From NCBI RefSeq assembly GCF_026151205.1, contig NC_087075.1:3322359-3386358 (forward strand): 64,000 nucleotides of DNA, written 5' to 3'. The notes under the pieces were generated by a model. The model had not been told where the DNA came from. It saw only the letters and a program-made list of their open reading frames with translations, and searched no databases. The translations under genes were made by a program, and so were the position numbers. Positions 61,401-64,000 of the stretch are shown piece by piece. Origin of the DNA: Bolinopsis microptera (taxonomy: Eukaryota; Ctenophora; Tentaculata; Lobata; Bolinopsidae). How positions within the stretch are numbered: the first letter of the stretch is position 1; every line of letters begins with the position of its first letter.

Positions 61401-64000
61401 TTGTTTCCCTAAAAAAAATTGGAGGGCCGAAGGGGTTCATCTGAAATTTATGTATCTTAAGATAATGCAAATAATGCGTGCGAATAAACATAGACTGAAA
61501 TACTACGTCCACAAGCAAAGTTAGTTTTGTTCAATAATTGGTATTATATACGTTTTTGAGGTCCCCTATCAACAGATGCTTCGAAAGGAATTCCTCTGTG
61601 AATGGAAATGCAATATTGTATATGAACACCACCCGCACACACTGTGACATTATCACATTCAAAATAAAGCGAACCATCCCTAAAAGGGTACTTCGAATCT
61701 TAAACTGCTTGCCAGGCGGTCTGAAACTTGCAGTTCTATACATCTTGACCTAAACTCGATATATTGCAGATGATTGTGTTGCGGGCCAGTATCGGTTCAG
61801 TCAAGTGGCTGTCAAGCCTGTCCGGCAGATCAATGGAGTTTTGCAGCAACGCAAGATTCTAACCTGCACGGCATGTCCGCTGACAAAGAGGGTAGGCCTC
61901 TGGATCAGGAAACACAAGAAAGTGACTGCAACATGGAGTAAGTTGTTGTTTCCTAAAAATTGGAGGGACGGAAGGGGGTTCATCCTGGAAATTTCATGGT
62001 AATCTTAGAAAATTTTTTCAATAATGTGCTGCGAATAACATAGACTGATATCTGACGTCAACAAGCAAAGGTTTTAGTATTTGTAACAATAATTGGTATT
62101 ACTATACGTTTATGAGTCCATCACAGATGCTCGAAAGGAATTCCTGTGGTATGAAATGCAAAACTATTGTTATGAACACCACGCACACACTTTGACATTA
62201 TCCAATATTCAAAAAGCGACCATCCCTAATATAGGGTACTTCGAATCTTAAAACTGGCTTGACAGCGGGCCTGAAACTGCAGTTCTATAAATACTTGAAT
62301 AACTCGACTATACCGTGAGGAAGATTGTGTTGCGGGGCCAGTATCTGGATCAGTCAAGTGGCTGTCAAGCCTGTCGGCAGAATCAATGGTGTTTAGACAG
62401 CAAACGCAGCTTCTTCCTGCAACGGCATGTTCCAGTGACAAGAGGTAGCTTGGTCAGGAACACAAGAAAGTGACTGCACATGGAGTAGTTGTTGTTTCCT
62501 AAAAATGGAGGGACGAAGGGGTTCATCCTGAATTTATGTTAATTTAGAAATGATATAATGTGTGCGAAATAAATCATGACTGAAAATACTGACGTCAACA
62601 CGCAAAGTTTAGTATTTGTACAATAATTGGTATTACTATATCGTTTATGAGGTCCCATCACAGATGCTTCGAAAGGTATTCCTGTGAATGAAATGCAACT
62701 ATTGTAGAGAAACACACCCGCACACCTTGACACTTATCCAATATTCAAATAAAGCGAACATCTAAAAGAGGTACTTCGAATCTTAAACTGCTTTGCCAGC
62801 GGCTGAAACTTGCAGTTCTATAAATACTTGGACTAAACTCGACTATACTTGCTGAAAGATTGTGTTGGAGGGCCAGTATCTGGATCAGTCAGTGGCTGTC
62901 AAGCCTGTCGGCAGATCAATGGTGTTTAGAGCAAACGCAGCTTTAACCTGCACGGCATGTCCAGCTGACAAAGAGGTAGCCTCTGGATCGGAACACAAGA
63001 AAGTGACTGTACATGGAGTAAGTTGGTTGTTTCCTAAAAATTGGATGGACCGATGGGGTTCATACTGAAAATTTATGTTAATCTTTTAGAAATGCAATAA
63101 TGTGTGCGAATAAACATAGACTGAAATACTGACGTTCATCAAGCAAAGTTTGTATTTGCAATAAATGGTTTTACTATAGTTTATGAGGTCCCATCACAGA
63201 TGCTCGAAGGAATTCCTGTGAATGGTAATGAACTTTTGATATGAACACCACCGCACACCGTTGACACTTATCCAATATTCAAATAAAGCGAACCATCCCT
63301 AAAAGGGGTACTTCGAATCTTAAACTGCTTGCCAGCGGCTGAAACTTGCAGTTCTATAAATACTTGATAAACTAGACTAATACTTGCAGAAGATTGTGTT
63401 GGGGCCAGTATCTGGATCTGTCAAGTGGCTGTCAAGGCCTGTCCGGAGAATCAATGGAGTTTAGCAGCAAACGCAGCTTCTACCTTGCACGCATGTCCAG
63501 TGACAACAGAGGTAGCCTCTGGATCAGGACACAAGAAAGTGATGCACATGGAGTTATGTTGTTGTTTCCTAAAAATTTGGAGGGACGAAGGGTTCATCCT
63601 TGAAATTTATGTTAATCTTAGAATGCAATATGTGTGCGAATAAACATAGCTGAAATACTGACGTCAACAAGCAAAAGTTTAGTATTTGTACATTAATTGT
63701 ATTACTATCGTTTTGTGGGTTTTTTCCCATTCACACGTTGCTCGAAAGGAATTCTCGTGAATGAAATGCAAACTATTTTATATGAACACCACCCGCACAC
63801 ACTTTGACACTTATCCAATATTCAAATAAAAGCGAACCATCCCTAAAAGGGTACTTCGAATCCTTAAACTGCTTGCCAGCGGCTGAAACGTGCAGTTCTA
63901 TAAATCTTGACTAAACTCGACTATACTGCAGAAGATTGTGTTGCGGGCAGTATCTGGACTCAGTCACGTGGCTGTCAAGGCCTGTCCGCAGATCAATGGA
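37458..64000 (+). repeat. ~540 bp tandem array, 49 units, each with one exon
   Basis: Head-to-tail units fill the rest of the window and run off its end. The phrase GGGCCAGTATCTGGATCAGT recurs about every 547 bp, from about 37690 through 38240, 38770, 39317 and so on to 63408 and 63952, giving 49 occurrences. A consensus built by eye is about 540 bp: 165 bp exon plus 375 bp intron. Copies agree in consensus but each carries many private single-base deletions, insertions and A-to-T changes. I saw no variants shared between neighbours, as a true diverged array would have. This looks like unpolished long-read sequence of a very homogeneous array. The array starts mid-intron, fused to the VBP1 exon. 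Confidence 0.9.
37667..64000 (+). CDS. Repeated symmetric exon for a 55-residue six-cysteine module
   Basis: In each unit, TATACTTGCAG is followed by an exon of about 165 nt ending TGCACATGGA before GTAAGTTG. Two bases finish a codon at the start and one is left at the end, so the exon is symmetric, phase 1-1, and can repeat without shifting frame. The correct frame reads DCVAGQYLDQSSGCQACPAD, then QWSLAANAASTCTACPADKE, then VASGSGTQESDCTW and a split Lys. Cysteine spacing is C-x11-C-x2-C-x14-C-x2-C-x16-C, like the ephrin-receptor-like/GCC2_GCC3 cysteine-rich domain of extracellular proteins. The other two frames carry a stop in the consensus. Parts are read open in individual copies, for example 38085-38290 and 60724-60880. 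If transcribed through, this array would give a secreted or surface protein of at least 49 modules. Ends of the gene, signal peptide and membrane anchor are not in the window. Confidence 0.7.

Noticed and set aside
37458..64000. Dozens of 60-150 codon open frames on both strands of the tandem array
   Set aside because: They are products of random indels that shift frame within exon and intron. Only the consensus phase-1 exon frame lacks stops and has splice sites.

Overview
The window is AT-rich nuclear DNA from a eukaryote, almost certainly an invertebrate animal. The evidence is spliced coding fragments with GT-AG introns, a recognisable first exon of prefoldin subunit 3 (VBP1), non-LTR retrotransposons with animal-type endonuclease/reverse-transcriptase ORFs, and hAT-type transposase remnants. 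The mix of repeats resembles sponge or cnidarian genomes, but the sequence alone does not fix the phylum. I see no rRNA, tRNA, CRISPR or prokaryotic features. Most of the window is mobile or tandem repeat DNA. The only host coding signals are the VBP1 exon and a repeated cysteine-rich exon.

Layout. 1-1797: about 3.3 units of a ~540 bp tandem repeat, badly corrupted. 1798-8827: AT-rich DNA with no gene seen. 8828-10350: a non-autonomous element with TTAA target duplications, G-run inverted ends, a 145 bp-arm hairpin and many GGTTAACCTC palindromes. 12709-14712 (minus): a five-exon, decayed BED-finger hAT transposase. 14846-18041: a 35-copy, 91 bp satellite. 18702-19970: two interleaved GC-rich inverted repeats. 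About 20700-25440 (minus): an apparently intact two-ORF non-LTR retrotransposon. 25465-26565 (plus): a frameshifted ZMYM/DUF4371-like hAT fragment with one intron. 28038-32875: a proposed 4.8 kb element with matching 8 bp flanks, holding a 2.3 kb polypyrimidine array and a 311-codon ORF of unknown family. 32876-36165 (minus): a second non-LTR element, internally deleted and split by a 1.3 kb terminal-inverted-repeat transposon. 36195-37045 (minus): a decayed retroelement C-terminal domain. 37291-37457: VBP1 exon. 37458-64000: 49 units of the same ~540 bp repeat seen at the left edge.

The main result is the repeat at both ends. Each unit holds a 165-nt exon, between a tacttgcag acceptor and a gtaagt donor, and a ~375-nt intron. 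The exon is symmetric (phase 1-1) and encodes a 55-residue six-cysteine module like the ephrin-receptor-like/GCC2_GCC3 family. The array could therefore encode a giant repeat protein, at least 49 modules or about 2,700 residues here. Every copy carries private single-base errors, and the joins to flanking DNA are abrupt. The region looks like unpolished long-read or gap-filled sequence, so its exact copy number, and its contact with VBP1, should not be trusted.
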